From: an uncultured Flavobacteriales bacterium
Lineage (GTDB): Bacteria > Bacteroidota > Bacteroidia > Flavobacteriales_D > Sanyastnellaceae
Assembly (NCBI GenBank): GCA_938084585.1
Contig: CALKFF010000040.1
Span: 1 to 41,852, forward strand
DNA: 41,852 bases
Reading direction: 5' to 3'
Positions 32,456 through 40,881 of the stretch are shown here, piece after piece; positions within the stretch are counted from its first letter, which is position 1; each line of letters begins with the position of its first letter. Position numbers and translations under genes: made by a program. Under the pieces are notes generated by a model, which saw nothing but the letters and a program-made list of their open reading frames with translations, was not told where the DNA came from and searched no databases.

Positions 32456-34234
32456 ATGCGGACGTTTGAAACACAAATTGGCAGGTTCAAGGCTGTTTTT
32501 TCTATCTGCCACATGCTGTGTGTGTTGTGTGTTTTTTCTTCGAGTTCTTCTTTGGGTCAAGGGGCGCAGAGTCAGCGTGCGCAGCAATTCAAAGCGGCCC
32601 ACAGTTGGACGGATCCACTGACGGTGCCTTTGGTCCTGAGTGGCAACTTCGGAGAGCTCCGTGGCAACCACTTTCACACGGGCCTTGACATGAAAACCCA
32701 AGGGCGGGAGGGCCTGCCTGTCCTCGCCTCGACCGACGGGGTGTTGGCCCGCGTGAGGATGTCCCCTTGGGGCTACGGCAACGCGCTTTACCTCAAGGGA
32801 CCCGACGGCATCACCACGGTCTACGCCCACCTTCAGCGGTTTGCCCCGGACGTGCAGTCGTGGGCTGTGGCGCGCACCTACAAGGGGAGGTCGCTGGGGC
32901 TGGATGCCACGCCCCCAGCCTCGGCCGGGTTGACGTTTCAAGCTGGCGACACTTTGGGGTGGAGCGGCAACTCTGGCGGAAGCGGTGGACCGCATCTGCA
33001 CTTTGAAGTGCGTGACACGCCGTCCCAGCATCCGCTGAATCCCCTGCAAGGGTGGGTGACCAAATCGGATTCACGCCCCCCTTCGGCGCCGACGTGGTGG
33101 CTGGAATCTGAGCGCGGCCTTGCATCTGTGCCTGCAAACGGTGTGGACACGGTGGTGGTCGAGGATGAAATCCGGGTCTCCATCGAGGCCTACGACCGCT
33201 TGGGCGGCGCCTCCAACATCTGCGGCATCCACACCCTGCAGGCGGTCTTGAAAGACGGCCAGGGCGAGGTGCAGTGGACGCACCGGTTCGAATTGGACGA
33301 ATTGAATTTCTCCGTGAACAAGGACATGAACGCACACACGCTGTTTCCGGTGTGGAAGCGGGAAAGGGATCAAGTGCATCGGCTTCACCGCCTTCCTGGC
33401 AACCGCCTCGGCGTTTATGCAGGTGCGCCGGATGGCGTCGTGGCCCTGGACAGCGGGGAGGTGGCCACCTTGGAATGCACGGTTCGCGACGTGGCTGGGA
33501 ACGAGACCTTCCGAACCCTGGTGTTCAAGGGTGGGGCGTCTGGGTTGCGCTGGGAGCGGGTGGAATTCGAGGGCGTTGCACCGCAAGTCACCTCGTCCAG
33601 CGATGCGCTCACCTTGTCAGCGCCCCAAGCCACCTTGTCCTGGGACGAGCAGTCCTTTTTTGAACCCACCCAAGTGGGGTGGCGCACCGATTCCACGGGG
33701 CTGTCCGCCCGCGTTTGGCCTGAATTTGAGGCTTGGCGAGGCAAGGTCGATGTCACGTGGTCCTTTCCGAGCCCTGAGGTGATGTGGGGGATAAGTGGGG
33801 CGGCTTTGCCACAAGATGCATGGCCCACGACCCAGTGGGTGGCGGTGCATGAAGTGGAAGGCCAAATCAAGCACGCCATTCCTGCCGATGTACAAGAGGG
33901 CGCATGGCGCATGGCGCTGCCAGGCGGCGGGGCTTGGCGCATGGTGCGCGACGCAGTGGCGCCCAAGGTCATTCCCTACCACAGCGGCACGCCGCTTGTC
34001 CAGGGCGGAGACGCGGTTTGGTTCGTGGAGGACCTCCTTTCAGGGGTGGACACGTTGACGTTGACGATCGACGGTCGGTGGGCGCGTTTGGTGTGGGACC
34101 CCAAGCGCAACATGGCGACCTACGAAGCCTCCGACGACCAGCACCCTTCTGGGGCGCCGGTTCGTGTGGAATTGGAGGTGACGGACGCCGTGGGCAACGC
34201 CGCGACGTGGTCTGGGACGCTGGTGTGGCCTTGA
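32456..34234 (+). CDS. Secreted M23 peptidase (LytM-like) with a long C-terminal region
   Basis: 592 residues with a signal peptide (hydrophobic 14-34). M23 domain early, at about 60-190: H74 and D78 in HFHTGLD, then H180 and H182 in GGPHLHFEV, the LytM zinc site. The remaining 400 residues are beta-rich and unassigned. Zinc endopeptidases of this kind cut peptidoglycan cross-links; activity is plausible as all four ligand motifs are present. Periplasmic. It ends 9 bp before the convergent DUF5916 gene. Confidence 0.9.
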   Translation: MRTFETQIGRFKAVFSICHMLCVLCVFSSSSSLGQGAQSQRAQQFKAAHSWTDPLTVPLVLSGNFGELRGNHFHTGLDMKTQGREGLPVLASTDGVLARVRMSPWGYGNALYLKGPDGITTVYAHLQRFAPDVQSWAVARTYKGRSLGLDATPPASAGLTFQAGDTLGWSGNSGGSGGPHLHFEVRDTPSQHPLNPLQGWVTKSDSRPPSAPTWWLESERGLASVPANGVDTVVVEDEIRVSIEAYDRLGGASNICGIHTLQAVLKDGQGEVQWTHRFELDELNFSVNKDMNAHTLFPVWKRERDQVHRLHRLPGNRLGVYAGAPDGVVALDSGEVATLECTVRDVAGNETFRTLVFKGGASGLRWERVEFEGVAPQVTSSSDALTLSAPQATLSWDEQSFFEPTQVGWRTDSTGLSARVWPEFEAWRGKVDVTWSFPSPEVMWGISGAALPQDAWPTTQWVAVHEVEGQIKHAIPADVQEGAWRMALPGGGAWRMVRDAVAPKVIPYHSGTPLVQGGDAVWFVEDLLSGVDTLTLTIDGRWARLVWDPKRNMATYEASDDQHPSGAPVRVELEVTDAVGNAATWSGTLVWP

Positions 34235-34243
34235 TTGGGCCGG

Positions 34244-36667
34244 TCAGCGTGCCAGCCGGGATTCAATCATGCTGTAGTCCAAATAGTACAGCGCACGAAC
34301 CGACATAGAGTTGGTGAAGCCTTCGTCCAACATCGATTGCCAGTTGCTCCAGTAGCTGTCGGGCAGGGCGGTGCCGGCCTCGTTCAGGGTGTTCTTCCAC
34401 ACCACGCTCAACTCGGAGCCGGGAGAGAAAATCCAACGGTAGACCAGGTCCACGCTCCACGCGTTGTAGTTCACGTCGTACCGTGAGGTCAGGTCTTGGT
34501 TGAACAACTCAAGCGAAGCGAAGAGGGCTTGGTCGTCGATGAAGCCCAGGTTGCCGTCCTCTTGCAATTCGAAGAATCCGTGGTAGTCGACCACGCTCCA
34601 ATAGTGCCTGACGCGCGCCGAAAGGCTCGAGGTGGGGGTGAAAATGTAGCTGGCGTTGAGGACGTGGGTGTGGCTCGTGTTTTCACGTTGCCCAAACAGG
34701 CTCAGCTGCCCGTCGTCCACCACGTCCACCCACCCGCGTTCGTTGTGGCGGACCTGCCAACTCCAAACGTAGTCTGCGCTCAGGCGGTCGTTGAATCGGA
34801 ACCGGGGCGCCACGCGGATGAACGATTCTTGCCAGTCCGGCACGTCTGGCCGAACGCGCCGCTTGACGAACCCGTCCAGCGCCACTTTTCTCCGGTAGTC
34901 CGTGGAAGTCACAAACTCCACCGACGTCCACCGAGGCGTGGCGAAGGGGAGGGCGTCCAGCCGGGAGGCGAACCAATCTTGGCCCTCCAGCGGTTGGCCT
35001 TCAAACCCCAGTTTGTTGAACCAGAATGTCTTGGTGACAGCGGCCCATTCCGCCACCCAGGTCCAGTTGCTGTAGGCGCGTGGGGCATAGAGGTGGTTCA
35101 CGTTGGTGTTCAAGTTCCACCACATCCGGTTGAACGCCCCAAAGGGCTTGTAGATGCCGTACTCCAAATCCACCCATGTCACGACTTCGTTGGGGGCCGC
35201 GAGGTAGCCCAAGTCGTTGGGGTTGTAGGATTCCGACTCGCGGTAGTGTCCCACCGTGCCCCTGAATTGGCCGGACGTTTTGGCAAGGTTCACCCCCCAG
35301 CGGTGGCCTTCGTCGTGGTTGGCGGTGTCGCCTTGCGCCATCGTGTTGCGCGCGGCACTGCCGCTGAGCGCCCAACTGTTGTCTTCGTTGCGGAAGGAGT
35401 AGTCCACGCCTTGCACGTAAGCGTCTCGGCCGTCTCCGCCGCGGACTGTGGCCGTGCTGAGGGCGGTGATGTAGCCGTTGTTGGGGAGGTTCTGGTCGGC
35501 CACCGTCACGTTGTACGACGTCAATGCGTCGCGGCCGCCAGTGGTGTCGCGTGCGAAGGCCTGGAACACGCCAAGCCCCGTGCTGGAGGAGGTTCTGCCG
35601 CTGAATTTCGACGCGTTGATGAGCTGACCTTCTTGGCCCACCCGACGGCTGTAAAACAGGCCGCCTTTGTTGAAGAGGTCTGTGCCTTCCAGAAAGAATG
35701 GGCGGTTTTCCGCGAACCTCACCTCGTACGGGCTGAGGTTCAGGACGAGGTTGTCGGCGACGACTTGGCCAAAATCAGGCACCAGGGTCATGTCCAACGT
35801 GAAGGCATCTCCCAAGCCCAGCTTGGCGTCGAGTCCGCCGTTGTACGTGTCGCCCCACTGGCGGTCGCCGGTTTCGTCCAGTCCGGTCTGCGCATACGCA
35901 CTGAGGTAGGGGAACAGGGCAATCCTAGGAGGCGTGTCCACCCCTTGGATGCCGCGCAGCACGCCGCCTTGGTTCACCATGCCATTCTGGGTCGGGTCCA
36001 AGGCGTTCCACACCGTTTCTTCCCGGCTGCGCCGCACAGAGCGCCAAATGTTCATGCCCCACGTTTGGGACACGCCTTCCGGCAAGGTGGGCATCCTGAA
36101 TTGGCTCCACGGTACCCGGATCTCGGTGGACCAGCCGCCGCTGTGGATTTGGCTTTGGACTTCCCAAACCCCGTTCCAAGCGTCGTCGGACCCTTGGGCA
36201 TTCATGATGAAGTCGTTGAGCGCCCCCCTGGGGGTCGTGCTGAAGCCCACGGCGTTGATGCCGTCGTTGTAGGGGCTGAACCAAATCCCAAACTCGTCTG
36301 AATTCTCCACGCGGTCGCGCACGCTCAGCTGCTGCAGAATCGAATCCGGCGCCGGGTCGTGCATCTGCGCCGCGATGTAGATGTTTTGGTCGTCGTAGGC
36401 GATCCAGACCTCGGTTCGGTGGGTCGGCGCGCTCTGCGGGGTGGGGCGGCTTTGGGTGAAGTTGGTGGCACTCGGCTGGGTCCGCCAAGCCGGTTCGTCC
36501 AAGAGCCCATCCACCGTGGGTGGCGCGTCGATGCGAAAGGCTTGGGCCACTTGGTTCGTCAAGTTGTACGGGGAGGTGTCCTCGGTTTGGCCCCACATGG
36601 AGGTGGGCAGGACGCATGCGAGCGCCAACATCCAAGCACAAGAAAGAAGGAGGTGGTCAGGTCTCAA
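34244..36667 (-). CDS. DUF5916 outer-membrane protein with CBM9-like N-domain
   Basis: 807 residues starting at TTG 36667, which overlaps the mltG stop as TTGA. Signal peptide (hydrophobic 5-24, then SMWGQ). A CBM9-like beta-sandwich (about 38-240) with VDGLLDEPAW, EVWIAYDDQNIYIAA and DRVENSDEFGIWF, followed by a DUF5916 beta-barrel-like part with many aromatic, amphipathic strands (for example YVWSWQVRHNERGWV). The end, MIESRLA plus one Arg, is unremarkable. Probably outer-membrane; ligand unknown. Confidence 0.85.
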   Translation of the reverse strand: MRPDHLLLSCAWMLALACVLPTSMWGQTEDTSPYNLTNQVAQAFRIDAPPTVDGLLDEPAWRTQPSATNFTQSRPTPQSAPTHRTEVWIAYDDQNIYIAAQMHDPAPDSILQQLSVRDRVENSDEFGIWFSPYNDGINAVGFSTTPRGALNDFIMNAQGSDDAWNGVWEVQSQIHSGGWSTEIRVPWSQFRMPTLPEGVSQTWGMNIWRSVRRSREETVWNALDPTQNGMVNQGGVLRGIQGVDTPPRIALFPYLSAYAQTGLDETGDRQWGDTYNGGLDAKLGLGDAFTLDMTLVPDFGQVVADNLVLNLSPYEVRFAENRPFFLEGTDLFNKGGLFYSRRVGQEGQLINASKFSGRTSSSTGLGVFQAFARDTTGGRDALTSYNVTVADQNLPNNGYITALSTATVRGGDGRDAYVQGVDYSFRNEDNSWALSGSAARNTMAQGDTANHDEGHRWGVNLAKTSGQFRGTVGHYRESESYNPNDLGYLAAPNEVVTWVDLEYGIYKPFGAFNRMWWNLNTNVNHLYAPRAYSNWTWVAEWAAVTKTFWFNKLGFEGQPLEGQDWFASRLDALPFATPRWTSVEFVTSTDYRRKVALDGFVKRRVRPDVPDWQESFIRVAPRFRFNDRLSADYVWSWQVRHNERGWVDVVDDGQLSLFGQRENTSHTHVLNASYIFTPTSSLSARVRHYWSVVDYHGFFELQEDGNLGFIDDQALFASLELFNQDLTSRYDVNYNAWSVDLVYRWIFSPGSELSVVWKNTLNEAGTALPDSYWSNWQSMLDEGFTNSMSVRALYYLDYSMIESRLAR

Positions 36668-37650
36668 CGGAAGATGCGTTGCTTGTTCAGCCAGGTTTGG
36701 TAAGCGCGTGCGTTGCGCAAATGTTCACGGTAGGTCCGCGCAAAATCATGGGTGCCGTCGCCGCCAGGCTTGGCGCACATGTACAGGTCTCGGTGAGCGG
36801 CGGGATGCAGCACGCTTTGCAAGTACCTCGGGTCCACAAAGCGGATGGGTCCAGGAGGGAGGCCCTTGTGCTTGTAAGTGTTGTACGGGGAGTCCACGTC
36901 CTTGTGCACGTCGAGCACCCGGCGGATGCTGGGGTCGCCCAGCGCAAAAATCAGCGTGGGGTCCGCCTGCAGGAGCATGCCTTTGTTCAGCCGATTGAGG
37001 TAGAGTCCCGCCACCAGAGGGGCCTCTGCAATCACAGCCGTCTCCGCTTGCACAATGGACGCAAGCACAGTCGCTTCCTTGGGGGTCAAGCCCTGCGCCG
37101 CTGCCGCCGCGATGCGGTCCTCGTTCCACCACGTCTCATGCTCTCGCAGCATGCGGGCCGTCACACCCTCGGCGTCCGTGTCCCACCACATCTCGTAAGT
37201 GTTGGGCAGCACGCGCCACATCACGCTGTCGCGCGAGAACCAATCGGCCACCGCGGCGCTGTCGGCGAACACCCGGCGCGACACCGCACCTGCAATGGGG
37301 CCCACGTCTCGGCCCGAAGGCACGACAACGTCCACGGCGTCCCTGTCTCCGGTCACCAGCCGCTCGGCCGAGCTTTGGACGGATTCTTCGGGGGAGAAGG
37401 TGTACTGTCCGGACTTCAAGCGGCCGTCCCATCCGCGCCACACCACATGGCGCAGAACCCGCTCGCCAGGGGTGTCTTCCCAAGCTTCCTCGAGCGCGTC
37501 CAACCGTCCCGCGGCGTCGAGGTCAGGGGCCATTTGAACCGTCACCGCGGACGACGCCCAGGTGCCTGCCACGTAGTGGTTCCAGCCCCATACGCCTGCG
37601 CCAGCGGCCACCACGGATGCGGTGGCGAGGAGTGTGAGCGAAGTCCTCAT
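36664..37650 (-). CDS. mltG: Endolytic peptidoglycan transglycosylase MltG (YceG-like)
   Basis: 328 residues from the ATG at 37650 (ATGA with the acetyltransferase stop); the longer frame upstream is excluded. N-terminal membrane anchor (5-22). Catalytic region ATVLASIVQAETAV with probable catalytic E203; then LYLNRLNKGMLLQADPTLI and YNTYKHKGLPPGPI, strong family landmarks. It cleaves nascent glycan strands and sets their length at the inner membrane. The E. coli motif has EKET; here the first Glu is Gln while the second is kept. Confidence 0.95.
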   Translation of the reverse strand: MRTSLTLLATASVVAAGAGVWGWNHYVAGTWASSAVTVQMAPDLDAAGRLDALEEAWEDTPGERVLRHVVWRGWDGRLKSGQYTFSPEESVQSSAERLVTGDRDAVDVVVPSGRDVGPIAGAVSRRVFADSAAVADWFSRDSVMWRVLPNTYEMWWDTDAEGVTARMLREHETWWNEDRIAAAAAQGLTPKEATVLASIVQAETAVIAEAPLVAGLYLNRLNKGMLLQADPTLIFALGDPSIRRVLDVHKDVDSPYNTYKHKGLPPGPIRFVDPRYLQSVLHPAAHRDLYMCAKPGGDGTHDFARTYREHLRNARAYQTWLNKQRIFR

Positions 37651-38183
37651 GGGGTGTCTGTGTTGAAGACGTGTTGCAAGGTGTGGACGTCGGTCCAGAG
37701 GCCTTTTGAGGTTCGGATCCACGAGGTGCGGACAGATTCGTGGCCAAAGCCGGCTTTGCGGAACAAGTCCAGGGAGCCCACGTGGCCAGCCGGGATCTCT
37801 GCGTACACCTGCCGAAGGTGAAGGTGGCTTCCGGCGTACGCCAGCACCCGTTGTATCGCCCCCTGGGCATGTCCTTGACGGCGGTGCTCGGCGTCGACGT
37901 GGATCGCCACGCCAGCCCGAAGTTGCCGTGGGTCGAAATCGTACAGGTCCACCGCGCCCACGGTTCGCCAAGCGCCTTCGTGATGGGCGTCGACCATCCA
38001 CCGGATTTGGCGCGCCTGAAACAAGTCTTGGCGGCCTTCGACAAAGGCGGTCATCGCGGCCCGACTGATGGGGGAGAGCGTGGCGCCCATCCACCAGTCC
38101 TCGCTCGCGTTTTCCCACGTCATCAGCAGGTCCACGTCGGCGGGTTCCATGGCCCTCAATCGATGCAATTCCGATGTCAACAC
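37647..38183 (-). CDS. GNAT-family N-acetyltransferase (RimJ/RimL-like)
   Basis: 178 residues if started at GTG 38183 (a TTG at 38180 is next). No ATG fits: ATG at 38150 would cut the first strand (LHRLRAMEPADVDLL). The acetyl-CoA loop is HVDAEHRRQGHAQGA (about 95-109), and YAEIPAGHVGSLDLFRKAGF is the C-terminal half of the fold. The substrate may be an amino-sugar, antibiotic or protein N-terminus; it cannot be told. A TATCTTCG box ends 4 nt before the GTG. First gene of the operon with mltG and the DUF5916 gene. Confidence 0.85.
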   Translation of the reverse strand: MLTSELHRLRAMEPADVDLLMTWENASEDWWMGATLSPISRAAMTAFVEGRQDLFQARQIRWMVDAHHEGAWRTVGAVDLYDFDPRQLRAGVAIHVDAEHRRQGHAQGAIQRVLAYAGSHLHLRQVYAEIPAGHVGSLDLFRKAGFGHESVRTSWIRTSKGLWTDVHTLQHVFNTDTP

Positions 38184-38187
38184 CGCG

Positions 38188-38195
38188 CGAAGATA
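38188..38195 (-). promoter_or_regulatory. -7 box of the acetyltransferase-mltG-DUF5916 operon, probably leaderless
   Basis: TATCTTCG (minus strand), identical to the moxR box. It ends 4 nt before the GTG start, which also supports that start. Confidence 0.5.
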
Positions 38196-38262
38196 GCCGT
38201 ACCTTGGCGGGCGTGCCCTTCCGAGGTCGCGCGTCTTTGTTGAACCTCCTTTGACTGTTTCC

Positions 38263-38808
38263 ATGGAATTTGAAACCACCCGATTGGAAGGCGTGATGCT
38301 TGTCCGTCCGCGCGTGTTCGAGGACGACCGCGGCAGCTTCACCGAGACGTGGAACATGGAGGCGTTCGCAGAGGTCGTGGGGGAGTCCGTTCAGTTCAAA
38401 CAAAGCAATGAAAGCGTGTCCCGGGCAGGCGTGCTCCGCGGACTGCACTTTCAAATCCCTCCCCGTGGCCAAGGCAAACTTGTGCGTGTTTCCCGAGGAC
38501 GGGTGTTGGACGTGGCGGTGGATTTGAGAAGCGAGAGCGCGACGTTTGGCCAGCATGTGGCGGTGGAGTTGAGCGCGGAGAACCGTTGGCAGCTCTGGAT
38601 TCCTGTGGGGTTTGCCCACGGATTTTTGGCGTTGGAAGACGGAGCCACTTTGCAGTATCAATGCACAGACACTTACCATCCCGAGTCCGAGCAGAGCCTC
38701 GCCTGGAACGACCCAAACTTGGGCATCGATTGGGGCGTGGAGCGCCCGGTGGTGAGCGACCGCGACCAAGCTGCCGCCGCCTTCGCGACGTTCGAGAGCC
38801 CTTTTTGA
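38263..38808 (+). CDS. rfbC: dTDP-4-dehydrorhamnose 3,5-epimerase (RmlC-type cupin)
   Basis: 181 residues from the ATG at 38263; a TTG 4 codons upstream is less likely. RmlC landmarks: EDDRGSFTETW, base H62 in GVLRGLHFQ, PVGFAHGF, and tyrosines Y132 and Y138 in LQYQCTDTYHP, near those of characterised RmlC. It epimerises dTDP-4-keto-6-deoxyglucose at C3 and C5. rmlA, rmlB and rmlD are not in the window, so either they lie elsewhere or the product makes another sugar. Confidence 0.93.
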   Translation: MEFETTRLEGVMLVRPRVFEDDRGSFTETWNMEAFAEVVGESVQFKQSNESVSRAGVLRGLHFQIPPRGQGKLVRVSRGRVLDVAVDLRSESATFGQHVAVELSAENRWQLWIPVGFAHGFLALEDGATLQYQCTDTYHPESEQSLAWNDPNLGIDWGVERPVVSDRDQAAAAFATFESPF

Positions 38809-38896
38809 ACTTGTTCACGACCGCGGCCCGAGCGCCGTTGGCAACCTGAACCCCAGGAAGTTTCTCCGCCCCATTGCTGGAAGAACTTCACCGGTC

Positions 38897-39814
38897 ATGA
38901 AGATGACTTGGATGCCCCGTCGACATGCCCTTGGAATGGGCCTTGTGTTGTTTGCTTCTGGCGCTTGGTGGATTGCGCCCTCAAACGCGAGCAAGGTCCC
39001 GGATTTTGAATTGGCTCCCAAGCAGCACTCCCCAGTGATTTCACCAGCGGTCCCCCACGATTTGGCGCTTTTCGGAGAGCCTGTGCCGTTGGATCGGTTT
39101 GGGGTGGTGGAAGCGTTGGACCGCGAGTTGATTGTGAACACGTACCGTCACAGCTCCACCATGTTGTACCTGAAGCGCGCAGCACGGTGGTTCCCCGTGA
39201 TCGAGCCCATCTTGGAAGAGGAGGGAGTGCCTTCAGATTTCAAGTACCTCGCGGTCATCGAGAGCGGCTTGAGCCAAGTCGTGAGCCCCGCGGGAGCCGC
39301 GGGTTTTTGGCAATTCATGAAGCGGACGGGTCCTGAATACGGGTTGGAAGTGTCTTCCACGGTCGACCAGCGCTACCACGTGGAATTGGCCACCCGCGCC
39401 GCATGCGGGTACCTCAAGGAGGCCCACGAGAAGCTGGGCAGTTGGGTGCTGGCAGCGGCCTCTTACAACATGGGCATGTCTGGGGTGACCAAATCCCTGG
39501 TTGCCCAACACGTGGACAATTACTGGGACCTTCACCTCAACTCCGAAACGGCCAGGTATGTCTACCGTTTGCTGGCCTTGCGGGAAGTCATGGAAAAGCC
39601 CGACCAATTCGGGTTCCAGCTCACCGCGAAGGACGTGTACGCGCCGCTTGAAGGCCGTGAAGTGCGCGTGTCGGAAGACGTGGAAGATTTGGCCTCGTTT
39701 GCCATCGAGCAAGGCACCAACCTTCGGGAGCTGAAGGCCTTCAACCCTTGGCTTCGTCGCGATCACCTGGATGTGGGCGAGGGGCAGGTTTACGTGTTGC
39801 GCATTCCTGCTTGA
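38897..39814 (+). CDS. Lytic transglycosylase (SLT domain, MltD-like)
   Basis: 305 residues with an N-terminal hydrophobic segment (11-28). SLT domain with catalytic E122 in VIESGLSQVVSPAGAAGFWQF, then ASYNMGMSG and TARYVYRLLAL. A C-terminal region (about 250-303) resembles a degenerate LysM (LASFAIEQGTNLRELKAFN). It cleaves peptidoglycan to anhydro-muropeptides in the periplasm. The 3' end overlaps the convergent CoA-transferase gene by 25 bp. Confidence 0.92.
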   Translation: MKMTWMPRRHALGMGLVLFASGAWWIAPSNASKVPDFELAPKQHSPVISPAVPHDLALFGEPVPLDRFGVVEALDRELIVNTYRHSSTMLYLKRAARWFPVIEPILEEEGVPSDFKYLAVIESGLSQVVSPAGAAGFWQFMKRTGPEYGLEVSSTVDQRYHVELATRAACGYLKEAHEKLGSWVLAAASYNMGMSGVTKSLVAQHVDNYWDLHLNSETARYVYRLLALREVMEKPDQFGFQLTAKDVYAPLEGREVRVSEDVEDLASFAIEQGTNLRELKAFNPWLRRDHLDVGEGQVYVLRIPA

Positions 39815-40857
39815 TCCCAACGGATTGCGCTGGTTTTGACCTTGCGTTGGTCGCCTTGCCCAGTCAGGTAAGCTTGGGCCATCTCGCTGTCCAGGGCCTC
39901 TTGGACGCTGTGCATGGCCCCTGCAGGCACGCGGTGTTCTAGAAACGCCCCCAGCACATCGGCACGCGAGGCCTGGCATGCCTTTGCATTCAATGCAGCC
40001 ACCAAGTCTTCGCGGTGCTTCACCCGTTCTGCGTTGGTGAGGAAGCGAGGATCGTCGGCCAGTGCGTCGCATCCCAACACCTTGCACAGGGAAGTGAATT
40101 GGGCGTCGCTGCCCACAGCCAGCACGACGTCCCCGTCGCGGCACGTCAGCATGTCGCCGTACGGAGCGATGTTGGGGTGGGTGGAGCCCATCCGTTGCGG
40201 TACCGTCCCATGGCTGAGCCATTGCGTTCCTTGGTTGGCCAATGCGGTGAGCCCGGATCCCCACAGGCTGACCTCGGCGTACCCTCCTCGGCCCGTGCGT
40301 TCCCGGTGAAACAAGCCGCCCATCACGGCCGCACGCATGTGGTGCGATGCCAAGATGTCCATCATGGCCACCGGCATTTTGGTCGCTGGTCCGTCTGGGG
40401 TTCCGTTCATCGACATGAATCCAGACTCGGCTTGCACGACCACATCGTAGGCCAGACGGTCGGGGCGATGCTCAAAGCCGACCAGCCGCACGTGCACGAG
40501 GTGTGGAAACGCGTAGGACAGTTGGTCAGGCAAAAGACCCATGGTGTCGAGGTCGCCCCATTTCATGTTTTGAAGGAGCACGTCCGTGTGGGCCAGGATG
40601 TCTTGAAGCCACGCCTGGCCCTCGGACGTTTTGAGGTTGTGGGACACGACAGTTTTGCCATGGTTGGCCGCTTCGTAATAGCTGGAAGAAGGGCCAGGCG
40701 TCTCTCCAGGCAGTTTCCAAGACCGTGTGACGTCGCCTCCTGGAGCTTCCACCTTGGTCACGTCGGCGCCACACTCGGCCAAAAACGTGCCCGCCAAGGG
40801 GCCTGCCAACACGCTCGACAAATCGAGCACACGGATGCCATTCAACACACCTTCCAT
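39790..40857 (-). CDS. CaiB/BaiF-family CoA-transferase
   Basis: 355 residues. GIRVLDLSSVLAGPLAGTFLAECGADVTKVE at the N-terminus is the family signature, and the expected catalytic aspartate is D167 in AMMDILA, near the position in formyl-CoA transferase. It would move CoA from a CoA-thioester to a free acid; donor and acceptor are not evident and no metabolic partner gene is in view. The box TACCTTCA ends 4 nt before the ATG. Confidence 0.93.
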   Translation of the reverse strand: MEGVLNGIRVLDLSSVLAGPLAGTFLAECGADVTKVEAPGGDVTRSWKLPGETPGPSSSYYEAANHGKTVVSHNLKTSEGQAWLQDILAHTDVLLQNMKWGDLDTMGLLPDQLSYAFPHLVHVRLVGFEHRPDRLAYDVVVQAESGFMSMNGTPDGPATKMPVAMMDILASHHMRAAVMGGLFHRERTGRGGYAEVSLWGSGLTALANQGTQWLSHGTVPQRMGSTHPNIAPYGDMLTCRDGDVVLAVGSDAQFTSLCKVLGCDALADDPRFLTNAERVKHREDLVAALNAKACQASRADVLGAFLEHRVPAGAMHSVQEALDSEMAQAYLTGQGDQRKVKTSAIRWDQAGMRNT

Positions 40858-40861
40858 GCCT

Positions 40862-40869
40862 TGAAGGTA
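40862..40869 (-). promoter_or_regulatory. -7 box candidate of the CoA-transferase gene
   Basis: TACCTTCA (minus strand) lies 4 nt before the ATG at 40857, in the 24-nt gap after the photolyase stop. It matches TAnnTTTG at six of eight positions. Confidence 0.35.
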
Positions 40870-40881
40870 GTCGCGTTCAGG

